Shown here one piece after another: positions 56,246-64,000 of a stretch of DNA of 64,000 bases. Under the pieces are notes generated by a model. The model made no database searches and was not told the DNA's origin. It saw only the letters and a program-made list of their open reading frames with translations. This stretch comes from Rugamonas apoptosis. Its GTDB lineage: Bacteria > Pseudomonadota > Gammaproteobacteria > Burkholderiales > Burkholderiaceae_D. The position numbers were made by a program, and so were the translations under genes. Numbering within the stretch: position 1 is the first letter of the stretch; each line of letters begins with the position of its first letter. The stretch covers positions 62,001 to 126,000 of the forward strand of contig NZ_JACEZU010000002.1 in NCBI RefSeq assembly GCF_014042355.1, given 5' to 3'.

Positions 56246-56893
56246 TTAGATGACGTTGGCCAGCCAGGGCTGGCTTGCCAGATGGCGCTCTTCGAAGCTG
56301 CGGATAACGTCGGCGTGGCGCAGGGTCAGGCCGATATCGTCGAGCCCGTTCATCAGGCAGTATTTGCGGAAGGCGTCGATCTCGAAGGGGTAGGAGACGC
56401 TGCCATTGCTGGTGGAAATGCGCTGCTGCTCAAGGTCGACCACCAGACGGTAACCGGGGAAAGCCTTGACTTCGTTGAACAGATGATCGATCTGTGCTTC
56501 AGGTAAAACGATGGGCAGCAAGCCGCTCTTGTAGCAGTTGTTGAAGAAAATATCGGCGAACGAAGGCGCGATGATGGCGCGGAAGCCGTATTGGTCCAGC
56601 GCCCATGGCGCGTGCTCGCGCGAGGAGCCGCAGCCGAAGTTCTTGCGGGTCAGCAGGATCGAGGCGCCCTGGTAGCGCGGCTCGTTGAGCACGAACTCCG
56701 GGTTCAGCGGACGGCGGCTGTTGTCCTGGCCAGGTTCGCCATGGTCCAGGTAGCGCCATTCGTCGAACAGGTTGGGGCCGAAGCCGGTGCGGTGGATGGA
56801 CTTCAGGAATTGCTTCGGAATGATGGCGTCGGTGTCGACGTTGGCGCGGTCAAGCGGGGCCACCAGGCCTTCGTAGATCGTAAATTTATCCAT
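56246..56893 (-). CDS. leuD: 3-isopropylmalate dehydratase small subunit
   Basis: A 215-residue swivel-domain protein with [29 protein letters not shown] and [15 protein letters not shown] segments ([21 protein letters not shown]). ATG 56893 ([10 protein letters not shown]) was chosen over the in-frame TTG 56902. It is the partner of LeuC but is separated from it by an entericidin-like gene. Confidence 0.96.
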   Translation of the reverse strand: MDKFTIYEGLVAPLDRANVDTDAIIPKQFLKSIHRTGFGPNLFDEWRYLDHGEPGQDNSRRPLNPEFVLNEPRYQGASILLTRKNFGCGSSREHAPWALDQYGFRAIIAPSFADIFFNNCYKSGLLPIVLPEAQIDHLFNEVKAFPGYRLVVDLEQQRISTSNGSVSYPFEIDAFRKYCLMNGLDDIGLTLRHADVIRSFEERHLASQPWLANVI

Positions 56894-56947
56894 GGTACTC
56901 AATCAGTTGGTGCGGCGGCGGGCCGCCGGGGCCCGCCGCGCCGCGGT

Positions 56948-57070
56948 TTATTTTTTGCCAGCGCCTTCAACAACCTGCCCCAGCTTCTCCACATCCTTGC
57001 CAACGCCGGCGATGGTGTTGCAGGCGGTCAGGGTCAGGGCGATCAGGGACAGGGCGAACAGTTTTTTCAT
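56948..57070 (-). CDS. Entericidin-like micro-lipoprotein between leuC and leuD
   Basis: A 40-residue gene. The product starts MKKLFALSLIALTLTAC with a lipobox (Cys 17), then NTIAGVGKDVEKLGQ and ends GAGKK. This is the EcnA/EcnB pattern of small membrane lipoproteins. ATG 57070 has GAGAG about 7 nt upstream. It lies in the 290-bp space between leuC and leuD on the same strand and is probably co-transcribed. Entericidins were described as a toxin/antidote pair, but many homologues are single genes of unknown role. Confidence 0.85.
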   Translation of the reverse strand: MKKLFALSLIALTLTACNTIAGVGKDVEKLGQVVEGAGKK

Positions 57071-57182
57071 GATGGACTCTCGTTTAGGACTGGTTATCTT
57101 GTTACATTCGCGATGGCCGCCGGGCAGGCGAAGCTCGCAAGGGGCGGCCCCTAAGGCCCGCCCGTGACTTGACGTCTGCCGC

Positions 57183-58586
57183 TCAGCGCAGCGCGCGCAC
57201 GTCGACGAAGTGGCCGGCGATACCGGCCGCCGCCGCCATGGCCGGCGACACCAGGTGGGTGCGTCCGCCCTGGCCCTGACGGCCTTCGAAGTTGCGGTTC
57301 GACGTCGAGGCGCAGCGCTCGCCCGGCTCCAGCCGGTCGGCGTTCATGGCCAGGCACATCGAGCAGCCCGGTTCGCGCCATTCGAAACCGGCATCCTTGA
57401 AGATGCGGTCCAGGCCCTCGCGTTCGGCCTGGTCCTTCACCAGGCCGGAACCGGGCACCACCAGCGCCAGCTTGACGTTGGAGGCGCGCTGCTTGCCGCG
57501 CACCACCTCGGCGGCGGCGCGCAAGTCCTCGATGCGCGAGTTGGTGCAGGAACCGATGAACACCTTGTCGATGCGGATATCCTCGATCGCCGTGTTGGGC
57601 TTGAGGTCCATGTAGACCAGGGCCTTTTCCATGGCGTCGCGCTTGACGCTGTCCTTTTCGTGGTCGGGATCGGGCACCCGGCCATCGATCGCGACCACCA
57701 TCTCGGGCGAGGTGCCCCAGGTGACCTGCGGCTTGATCTCGGCCGCGTTGAGCGTGACCACCAGGTCGAAGCGAGCGCCCGCGTCCGAATGCAGGGTGCG
57801 CCAGTATTCCACCGCGCGCTCCCAGTGCGGGCCCACGGGCGAGAACGGACGGCCCTTGACGTAGTTGATGGTGGTGTCGTCGACGGCGATGATGCCGGCG
57901 CGCGCGCCCGCCTCGATGGCCATGTTACACACCGTCATGCGGCCTTCCATCGACAGCGCGCGGATGGTCGAGCCGCCGAACTCGATGCAATAGCCGGTGC
58001 CGCCGGCCGTGCCGATCTTGCCGATGATGGCCAGCACGATGTCCTTGGCCGTCACGCCGGCCGGCAGCACGCCGTCCACCTGCACCAGCATGGCCTTGGA
58101 TTTTTTCTGCAACAGGGTCTGGGTGGCCAGCACGTGCTCCACTTCCGAGGTGCCGATGCCGTGCGCCAGCGCGCCGAAGGCGCCGTGGGTCGAGGTATGC
58201 GAGTCGCCGCATACCACCGTCATGCCCGGCAGGGTCGCGCCCTGCTCCGGGCCGATCACGTGCACGATGCCCTGGCGCTTGTCGTTCATATTGAAATACG
58301 TCAGGCCGTAGGACTTGGCGTTGGCGTCCAGCGTTTCCACCTGCAGGCGCGAAACCGGGTCGGCGATGCCATGGCCGCGGTCGGTGGTGGGCACGTTGTG
58401 GTCGGCCACGGCCAGGTTGGCGGAAATGCGCCACGGCTTGCGGCCGGCGGCGCGCAGGCCGTCGAATGCTTGCGGGCTGGTGACTTCATGCACCAGGTGG
58501 CGGTCGATGTACAGAATGGTGGTGCCGTCTTCCTCGGCCTTGACCACGTGGGAATCCCAGAGTTTGTCGTAAAGCGTCTTCATCAT
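57183..58586 (-). CDS. leuC: 3-isopropylmalate dehydratase large subunit
   Basis: A 467-residue aconitase-family protein. The three Fe-S Cys are visible in [17 protein letters not shown] (one) and [11 protein letters not shown] (two). The N-terminal [20 protein letters not shown] and [26 protein letters not shown] are intact. The first two codons are both ATG; the second (58583) is equally possible. No gene or clear promoter is seen upstream to 58827. Confidence 0.96.
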   Translation of the reverse strand: MMKTLYDKLWDSHVVKAEEDGTTILYIDRHLVHEVTSPQAFDGLRAAGRKPWRISANLAVADHNVPTTDRGHGIADPVSRLQVETLDANAKSYGLTYFNMNDKRQGIVHVIGPEQGATLPGMTVVCGDSHTSTHGAFGALAHGIGTSEVEHVLATQTLLQKKSKAMLVQVDGVLPAGVTAKDIVLAIIGKIGTAGGTGYCIEFGGSTIRALSMEGRMTVCNMAIEAGARAGIIAVDDTTINYVKGRPFSPVGPHWERAVEYWRTLHSDAGARFDLVVTLNAAEIKPQVTWGTSPEMVVAIDGRVPDPDHEKDSVKRDAMEKALVYMDLKPNTAIEDIRIDKVFIGSCTNSRIEDLRAAAEVVRGKQRASNVKLALVVPGSGLVKDQAEREGLDRIFKDAGFEWREPGCSMCLAMNADRLEPGERCASTSNRNFEGRQGQGGRTHLVSPAMAAAAGIAGHFVDVRALR

Positions 58587-58775
58587 GATTTATGCAGTGC
58601 TGCTACCGCCTGTGTGAGTAATCCACTTTGATTATGCCATATTTGTGCAATGCAAAAGCGTAGCCGCTCTCAAGCCTCGTGAGCTGATGCGCTTGCGCGT
58701 CTTGATACACCCCTTATGACTCCTTTGCTAATTTTGCATCATTTTGCCAGCCTGGCCTGTACGGCCGCGACGGCG

Positions 58776-58803
58776 AAAAAAAAAGCCTGCGGGGTTCGCA
58801 GGC
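58776..58803 (-). terminator. Rho-independent terminator of cheZ-cheA
   Basis: On the minus strand the stem GCCTGCG/CGCAGGC with a 5-nt loop is followed by nine T, 25 nt after the cheA stop codon. Confidence 0.9.
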
Positions 58804-58827
58804 TTCGTGTCGGTCGCCAGCGTAACG

Positions 58828-60729
58828 CTAGGCTGCCATTCGGACACTGCTGCGGCACCCGTCCATCAGGAACGATAGGCCCACCACCAGCACCAGCTCG
58901 CCCTCGGCGGAGCGGGCCGTGCCCGTAATGCCTTCCACGGCGATGGCCGTCATCGGCTTGATCACCAGGTCGGCCGTGCCATCGACCGCTTCCACGGCCA
59001 GGATGTACGGTTGTGGCGCTGCAACAACAATGCCCACCTTCTCGCGGCAATTCTCGTAACCGAGCGCGCCGGCCAGCGAACGCACCGGCAACGGCCGGCC
59101 CTGGTCCTTGAGCACGGGCGCGCCGCCCACTTCCATGAACACTTCCGGCAGCTCGACCACGCGCTGCACCACCGCCATCGGCAGCGCCAGCGCCGCGCCC
59201 GAGGTGGAGACCAGCATGGTCGGCACGATCGACAGTTCGATCGGCAGACGGATCGCGAACTTGGTGCCGAAGCCGAGCGCCGATTCGATGTGGATCGCGC
59301 CGCGGTTCTTCTCCACGGCCGTCTTCACCACGTCCATGCCGACGCCGCGGCCGGACACGCTGGAAGCCACTTCCTTGGTCGAGAAACCAGGCAGGAACAC
59401 CAGCTGGAAGCAATCGTCCGGGGTCAGCTGGGACGACTCGCTGATCAAGCCCTTCTGCAACGCCTTCTGGCGCAGCTTGATCGGGTCCATGCCCTTGCCG
59501 TCATCCTGCAGCACGATCATCACGCTGTTGGCTTCCTGCCATGCCTTGAGCGAAATGTAGGACTTGGTGGACTTGCCGGCCGCCACCCGTTCCTCGGGCG
59601 ATTCGACCCCGTGGTCGAGCGCGTTGCGCAGCATGTGCACCAGCGGATCGTACAGGCTGTCGACCACCACGCGGTCCACTTCCGTCTCCGCGCCCTCGAT
59701 GGTCAGTTCCACGTCCTTGCCCAGGTCCTTGGCCAGTTCGCGCACCAGGCGCGGGAATTTCTGGAACAGCCGGCCCACCGGTTGCATGCGCGTCGCCAGG
59801 GTGGCGCGCTGCAGCTCGGTCGAGTAGCGCGAAGCGCGTTCCAGCGTTTCGGCCAGCGTGGCCATCAGGGTCGCGGCCTGGCCTTCGAATTTGAATTGCA
59901 GCAAACGTTCCAGCAGCACGGCGGCCTGGTTGGCGGCCTGCACCGATTCACCCGCCACTTCCAGCAGCGCGTCGAGCTTGACGGCGTCGACCCGGATGCT
60001 TTCTTCCTTGACGGGCGCCGATTGCGGCCGGTCTTCGCGTTTCTCGCCTTCGGGACGGGCGCGTGGCGCGGCGGCGGGTGCGGCGACGGCGGCGGCGGCC
60101 ACGGCGGCGGCCACCCCTTCAGCCACGGCGGCGGACGGCGCGGCGGCGGCCGGCGCGGCGCTGCGCGTGTAGGTGCCTTCCGGCACCACGGAGATGTACA
60201 TGCCTTCCCAGTCCAGCCCATCCTCGGAAGCCGATGCGGCGGCAGGCGCGGATGCGGATGCGGATGCTGCGGCGGCTGGCGCGGCAGCGGCTGGCGCCGG
60301 CGCAGCGGCGGCGGCCGGCTTGGCGGCGGCCTTGGGCGCGTCGGCCTTGCCTTCGATGGCGTCCTTGAGGATCGCTTCCAGGTCGCCCGGCATGGCGGGC
60401 AGGCTGTCGGGCTCGGCGCCGTTCGACAGTTCGGCCAGCTGGTCGGCCACGAAGCCGGAGGCCTGCAGCGCCGCCTCGATGGCCAGCGGCGTGACGGGCG
60501 CGGCGCCCGTGCGCAGCGCGTCAAACAGGTTTTCCGTCAGGTGGCAGGCCGCCACCAGCGCCGGCAGGTTCATGAAGCCAGCCCCACCCTTGATGGTGTG
60601 GAACGAGCGGAACACCGCGTTCAGGGTTTCCTTGTTTTCCGGGTCGCGTTCGAGGCGCAACAGATGTTCTTCCACATTGACAGCCAGATCCATCGCCTCG
60701 ACGACGAAATCCTTGAGCATATCGTCCAT
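58828..60729 (-). CDS. cheA: Chemotaxis histidine kinase CheA
   Basis: A 633-residue kinase. The HPt domain has the phospho-His 44 (FHTIKGGAGF). An Ala/Pro-rich linker (about 125-250) replaces a typical CheY-binding P2 domain. Dimerisation and ATPase domains contain the N-box HMLRNALDHGVESPEERVAAGK (in part), G1 LQDDGKGMDP and G2 GRGVGMDVVKT. The CheW-like domain (about 500-633) ends the protein. It starts in the overlap TAATG with cheZ. No receiver, cheW, cheY or MCP gene is seen next to it, so the partner set lies elsewhere. Confidence 0.92.
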   Translation of the reverse strand: MDDMLKDFVVEAMDLAVNVEEHLLRLERDPENKETLNAVFRSFHTIKGGAGFMNLPALVAACHLTENLFDALRTGAAPVTPLAIEAALQASGFVADQLAELSNGAEPDSLPAMPGDLEAILKDAIEGKADAPKAAAKPAAAAAPAPAAAAPAAAASASASAPAAASASEDGLDWEGMYISVVPEGTYTRSAAPAAAAPSAAVAEGVAAAVAAAAVAAPAAAPRARPEGEKREDRPQSAPVKEESIRVDAVKLDALLEVAGESVQAANQAAVLLERLLQFKFEGQAATLMATLAETLERASRYSTELQRATLATRMQPVGRLFQKFPRLVRELAKDLGKDVELTIEGAETEVDRVVVDSLYDPLVHMLRNALDHGVESPEERVAAGKSTKSYISLKAWQEANSVMIVLQDDGKGMDPIKLRQKALQKGLISESSQLTPDDCFQLVFLPGFSTKEVASSVSGRGVGMDVVKTAVEKNRGAIHIESALGFGTKFAIRLPIELSIVPTMLVSTSGAALALPMAVVQRVVELPEVFMEVGGAPVLKDQGRPLPVRSLAGALGYENCREKVGIVVAAPQPYILAVEAVDGTADLVIKPMTAIAVEGITGTARSAEGELVLVVGLSFLMDGCRSSVRMAA

Positions 60730-61550
60730 TAGAATCCCAGGTCAGCAAGCAGGTCGTCGACATTGTCCTGATTCAGCGCCACGGTCGGCGCCGATGGGCC
60801 TTGCATCAGAGACACTTCTTTTTGCGCCAGTTTCTCGCGCACGTCGGCCGGCGCGTTGTCGCGCAGCAGTTGCGCCAACTCGTTTTCCACCGTCTTGGTG
60901 ATGGTCACCACTTTCTTGATCAGCTGGCCCGTGATGTCCTGGAAGTCCTGGGCCATCATGATTTCCAGCAAACGGGCTTTTTCCGCTTCGGTGGCCACCG
61001 ACACGGCCTGGGCGAAGGCCCGGGAGTCGCCGGCCAGCGCCTTGAACTGATCCAGGCTGAGTTTGCCCGCGAACAAATCGTTCCAGCGGGTTTCCATTTC
61101 CTTCGATTGCTTGGACAGCACGTCCTGGGCCGGCATACCATCGTCCAGCGTGTTGAGCACCTTGTTGGCAGCCTGCTCGGTCAGCGAGGCCACGTATTCC
61201 AGCCGGTCCTGGGCATCGACGATCTGCGACGACGCTTCCGTCAATGCCTTGTCGTAGCCCAGTTCGCGCAGCGAATCGTGCAGCAGGCGCACGATGCCGC
61301 CCAGCCGTTCAAACATGGGCTTATCGCCGGCCGCGCCATCGGCGCCGTCGGCGGCCGCGGCATGCGCGGCGGGGGCAGCCTCGGCCACCACGTCGGCCGG
61401 ACGGGCCGCCGCTACCTGCTCGAACAGGCTTTCCAGGTCATCTTCGGCCGCGGCCGGCGCTGGAGCGGGCGCTGGGGCAGGCGCTGCGGTCTTGCTTTGG
61501 GCAGACACTTCATCAAATAGTGCGTCGAAATCATCAGCGGCGTTGGTCAT
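60729..61550 (-). CDS. cheZ: Protein phosphatase CheZ
   Basis: A 273-residue CheY-P phosphatase. The four-helix core is about 75-225 with the catalytic Gln in MMAQDFQDITGQLIKK. The C-terminal CheY-binding peptide VDDLLADLGF (264-273) is canonical. The 70-residue N-terminal extension is Ala/Pro-rich and contains two similar acidic peptides, DDFDALFDEV (6-15) and EDDLESLFEQV (36-46). ATG 61550 has AGGGA upstream; the frame open to 61655 is not homologous. It is coupled to cheA by a one-base overlap. Confidence 0.92.
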   Translation of the reverse strand: MTNAADDFDALFDEVSAQSKTAAPAPAPAPAPAAAEDDLESLFEQVAAARPADVVAEAAPAAHAAAADGADGAAGDKPMFERLGGIVRLLHDSLRELGYDKALTEASSQIVDAQDRLEYVASLTEQAANKVLNTLDDGMPAQDVLSKQSKEMETRWNDLFAGKLSLDQFKALAGDSRAFAQAVSVATEAEKARLLEIMMAQDFQDITGQLIKKVVTITKTVENELAQLLRDNAPADVREKLAQKEVSLMQGPSAPTVALNQDNVDDLLADLGF

Positions 61551-62010
61551 AATCCCTGCTTCTCCATAATTTGTAAAATTGCTGCCCTCTACTTGCTTTT
61601 CACTCCGCGCGCCGCCCCATCCGAAGGCGGGCTCAAGAGTGATGACGCCCGGCAATATAACGCGCTTACGCGAGTTTAGCAGGGCGACGCCAGATTGTTC
61701 AATCTCCAGGGCCGGAAAGCCGGTCGGCTTACCCGCTGTTCAGCGCGAAAAGCCAAGTTTACTGTTGTATTTGCAGATACTAACATTGGAAAGATCGTCA
61801 AGGTACGGCCGCAACCATAAAACAAGTGCCTTGGCGCAAAATATGCCCGCTTAGTCTTGCATTAACAGCAAGCCCCAGTGTGCTTATTGATACAGATCAA
61901 AACTTTCCGTGCTACCAATAATGTGAATCAGGATTACAATTAAACTGGCGCGCTGGGCAGTTGCCGTTTGCCGGTCGCGCCGCCGGCTTTGCGTCAAAAG
62001 GAGTACTGCC
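61551..62010. other. Divergent intergenic region between cheZ and uspA
   Basis: 460 bp without a credible gene. The cheZ side is GC-rich; the uspA side (61760-61960) is AT-rich and contains a perfect FNR box (listed separately) and possible -10 sequences AATAAT (61917-61922) and TACAAT (61935-61940). No promoter for cheZ is clear. Confidence 0.6.
61887..61900 (+). promoter_or_regulatory. Perfect FNR/ANR box upstream of uspA
   Basis: TTGAT-ACAG-ATCAA is an exact match to the FNR consensus TTGAT-N4-ATCAA, 110 nt before uspA. Spacing to the best -10 (61935-61940) would put the centre near -53; to AATAAT near -36. Neither is the ideal -41.5, so the start site is uncertain. Confidence 0.7.
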
Positions 62011-62484
62011 ATGTACCGCAAAATCCTGATTACGACCGATGGTTCCACCGTGTCGAGTAAGACGGCGTGTGCCGGCGTCGACTTCGCCGAACAGATGGGG
62101 GCCGACATCCTGGCCTTGTTCGTGGCGCCGGAATACCAGTATCCGATTTACGTGGAGATCATCCCCCCCAGCTATCCCAGCGAGGAGGAATACCTGGCCG
62201 CCATGCAGCGCGCCGGCCAGCAGCATGTGCAACCGATCGTCGAGGCGGCCGCCCGGCGCGGCCTGCGCTGCCAGGGCATGACCGTGTTCGCGGAAAGCCC
62301 GGCGCTGAAGATCGTCGAGGTGGCCGCCCGCGAGGGTTGCGACCTGATCTTCATGGGTTCGCACGGCCGCAGCGGCTGGGGCCAGTTGTTGCTGGGCAGC
62401 GTCACCAACAAGGTACTGTCGCATTCGCGCATCCCGGTGCTGGTGCACCGCCTGATCAAGGAACCGGCACCCAGCCCGGCCTGA
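62011..62484 (+). CDS. Universal stress protein (UspA family)
   Basis: A 157-residue protein with YRKILITTDGSTVSSKTACAGVDFAEQ and the ATP-binding signature FMGSHGRSGWGQLLLGSVTNKVLSHSRIPVLV (G-2x-G-9x-G-S/T). AGGAG precedes ATG 62011. The upstream FNR box suggests induction when oxygen is low, as known for usp genes in the ANR regulon of pseudomonads. Confidence 0.93.
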   Translation: MYRKILITTDGSTVSSKTACAGVDFAEQMGADILALFVAPEYQYPIYVEIIPPSYPSEEEYLAAMQRAGQQHVQPIVEAAARRGLRCQGMTVFAESPALKIVEVAAREGCDLIFMGSHGRSGWGQLLLGSVTNKVLSHSRIPVLVHRLIKEPAPSPA

Positions 62485-62501
62485 GCCAGCCGGGCGACGG
62501 C

Positions 62502-62553
62502 GGTGCCGGCCGGGGGATGACCGGGGTGCCGGCCGGGGGGATGACCGGGGTGG
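62502..62553. repeat. Short tandem repeat (23/24 bp, two copies plus a stub)
   Basis: Unit GGTGCCGGCCGGGGGATGAC plus CGG occurs at 62502-62524 and again with one extra G at 62525-62548, then GGTGG. It lies between uspA and the NarL-type gene. Confidence 0.8.
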
Positions 62554-62682
62554 CAACATTAGGTAATAAGCATGCCCGACCCGGATTTGGGGTAGTATGG
62601 CCGGCGCGCCGCAAGCGCCAGGGCCCGCTTTTTCCCATTAAGAACAACAATACATGCCGACAGGCATAATCCAGACTGACCT

Positions 62683-63327
62683 ATGATACGAATTGTCATC
62701 GCCGACGACCACACCATCATGCGCGAAGGCCTCAAGCGCATCCTCGACGGCGCACCGGACATCGACATCGTGGGCGAGGCGATCGACGGCTTCGAAGTAC
62801 TCAACCATGTACGCCAGGGCGGCTTCGACTTGCTGCTGCTGGACCTGTCCATGCCCGGCCGCAGCGGCGTGGACCTGATCCGCCAGATCCGCAGCGAAGC
62901 GCCCAAGGTGGCGATCCTGATCCTCACCATGCATGAGGAGGAACAATACGCGGTGCGCGCCATCCGCGCCGGCGCCCAGGGTTATCTGACCAAGGAAAGC
63001 GCCGGCACCCAGCTGGTGGGCGCGATCCGCAAGGTGGCCTCGGGCCGGCCCTACATCAGCACCGAAGTGGCCGAGCAACTGGCGCTCAACATCATGATGC
63101 CCAACGAAAGCCTGCTGCACAAACAGTTGTCGGACCGCGAATTCGAAGTGTTCTCGTTGCTGGTGGCCGGCAAATCCATCACGGAAATCGCCAACAGCCT
63201 GCACCTGAGCGTGAAGACCGTCAGCACCCACAAGACCCGCATCATGCAGAAGATGGGCATGAACTCGCTGTCGGAAATGGTGCAATATGCCGTGGCGCAC
63301 CGGCTGTTGTCCCCGTTCAAGACTTGA
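62683..63327 (+). CDS. Orphan NarL/FixJ family response regulator
   Basis: A 214-residue protein with an intact receiver (IADDHTIMREG, LLLLDLSMPGRSG with the phospho-Asp, LTKESAG with the Lys) and a LuxR-type HTH (LSDREFEVFSLLVAGKSITEIANSLHLSVKTVSTHKTRIMQKMG). Position 62683 is the only good start; its ribosome site is weak. No kinase gene is adjacent. It could be driven by a distant or hybrid kinase. Confidence 0.93.
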   Translation: MIRIVIADDHTIMREGLKRILDGAPDIDIVGEAIDGFEVLNHVRQGGFDLLLLDLSMPGRSGVDLIRQIRSEAPKVAILILTMHEEEQYAVRAIRAGAQGYLTKESAGTQLVGAIRKVASGRPYISTEVAEQLALNIMMPNESLLHKQLSDREFEVFSLLVAGKSITEIANSLHLSVKTVSTHKTRIMQKMGMNSLSEMVQYAVAHRLLSPFKT

Positions 63328-63651
63328 GCGAACCGCCCGGCGCCGCCCCGGCGGCCGGGCACATTAGGAAGACTCCTACATTCTCGCGCCACCTCCTACG
63401 CGCATATTCAGCACTTACCGATATTCATCCGCCCTCCCCGTTGGCATACTGAAATCACACGATTGTTTTGCTTCGCGGCCATTTCGATATTCGACCAGGC
63501 ACAGTGCCAAGCGGAACAAGCCAGAACAAGAATCAGCCGGCTTCGGGCGCGCCTCATCCCTGCGCGCGTGGCAGACGGCATGGCGGCCGCACCATGCGCG
63601 CCGTTCTACCGACCGCCACTGAACCGACTCATATGCAACCAGGAGATGAAT
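63328..63651. other. Intergenic region before the Crp/Fnr gene
   Basis: 324 bp. It starts with a GC-rich inverted repeat (GCCCGGC...GCCGGGC near 63335-63360) without a T run. No gene, FNR box or convincing promoter was found. Confidence 0.5.
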
Positions 63652-64000
63652 ATGCTGTCCACGCAAGCGTCTGTAACCCGTCCGGCCTCCCCCGCGACCA
63701 TCCCCCCGCCTTCCATGGAGGCGGGGCGACAACGCCAGGGGCGACTGTGGTCGAACTTGAAAGAAGTGTGCGATCTGCTCCACATTCCCGCCGCCTGCAC
63801 CATCGCGAGCGAGGAATTGCTGTTCCAGCATGTGCAATTCAAGACGGGTCAACGCATCCACACCATCGGCCAGCCGTTCGATACGCTCTACATCGTCAAT
63901 TCCGGTTTCCTGAAAACCGTGCTGATCGATGAGTTCGGCAACGAGCAGGTGCTGAGCTTCCCCATGAAAGGCGACATGCTGGGCGTGGACGGCATCCACA
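63652..64000 (+). CDS. Crp/Fnr family regulator, 5' part (3' end outside window)
   Basis: About 116 residues seen. After a Pro/Ser-rich 30-residue leader comes the FNR-like sensor fold: VQFKTGQRIHTIGQPFDTLYIVNSGFLKTV and LSFPMKGDMLGVDGIH, matching the FNR beta-roll. Only two N-terminal Cys (CDLLHIPAAC) are present, not the CxxC-x5-C cluster of oxygen-sensing FNR, so the signal is uncertain. AGGAG precedes ATG 63652 (ATG 63646 is also in frame). The DNA-binding domain lies outside the window. It is a plausible reader of the FNR-type boxes nearby, or an unrelated member. Confidence 0.85.
   Translation, partial: MLSTQASVTRPASPATIPPPSMEAGRQRQGRLWSNLKEVCDLLHIPAACTIASEELLFQHVQFKTGQRIHTIGQPFDTLYIVNSGFLKTVLIDEFGNEQVLSFPMKGDMLGVDGIH

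Overview
The window is high-GC DNA from a betaproteobacterium, most likely Oxalobacteraceae of the Massilia/Duganella/Janthinobacterium group. This is inferred from protein style and gene order: rpsF-priB-rpsR-rplI-dnaB, and leuC-leuD-leuB-asd-fimV-truA-trpFBA-accD-folC-cvpA-purF-metZ. No database search was possible. No rRNA, tRNA, CRISPR array or insertion sequence was recognised. The very long minus-strand frames opposite the Tad and kor genes are GC-driven shadows.

Layout. 1-7.4 kb: 3' end of a PhoH-type ATPase gene, an orphan HicB-like antitoxin, a GST, a GT2 glycosyltransferase with an overlapping methyltransferase, a TSUP exporter, a polytopic GT-C-like membrane protein and a PAP2/Aur1-like enzyme. 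7.5-9.9 kb: a NarL-type sensor kinase with a degenerate ATPase domain and its response regulator. 10.2-27.7 kb: a complete Tad (Flp) pilus locus. It has three Flp-like small proteins, one of them a 48-codon gene, then a chain joined by ATGA overlaps (flp2, PAP2, prepilin peptidase, ICMT-like methyltransferase), a wHTH/AAA+ ATPase, cpaB, cpaC secretin, a lipoprotein, TadG, two TadE-like pseudopilins, cpaE, cpaF, tadB, tadC, a TPR/LytR_C lipoprotein, and a large Ig-like lipoprotein with EF-hand-like loops. 27.8-33.5 kb: an apparent operon of an HMA metal-binding protein, a CBS protein, an FAD/Fe-S oxidoreductase and 2-oxoacid:ferredoxin oxidoreductase (korAB), preceded by an FNR-type box placed as in a class II activated promoter.

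33.5-39.3 kb, minus strand: a periplasmic binding protein, a Pit phosphate transporter with its DUF47 partner, then dnaB, rplI, rpsR, priB and rpsF. lexA diverges behind two tandem SOS boxes. 40.3-58.6 kb, minus strand: the conserved methionine/purine/folate/fatty acid/tryptophan/leucine biosynthetic supercluster with fimV and truA, and an entericidin-like micro-gene between leuC and leuD. 58.8-61.6 kb, minus strand: cheZ-cheA without an adjacent cheY. 61.9-64 kb: a universal stress protein behind a perfect FNR box, a NarL-type regulator, and the 5' part of a Crp/Fnr regulator.

Two themes stand out. The first is a Tad pilus locus with an unusual set of coupled membrane-enzyme genes and up to five predicted prepilin-peptidase substrates. 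The second is a likely low-oxygen micro-regulon linking the korAB operon and uspA through FNR-type sites, with a Crp/Fnr-family gene nearby.
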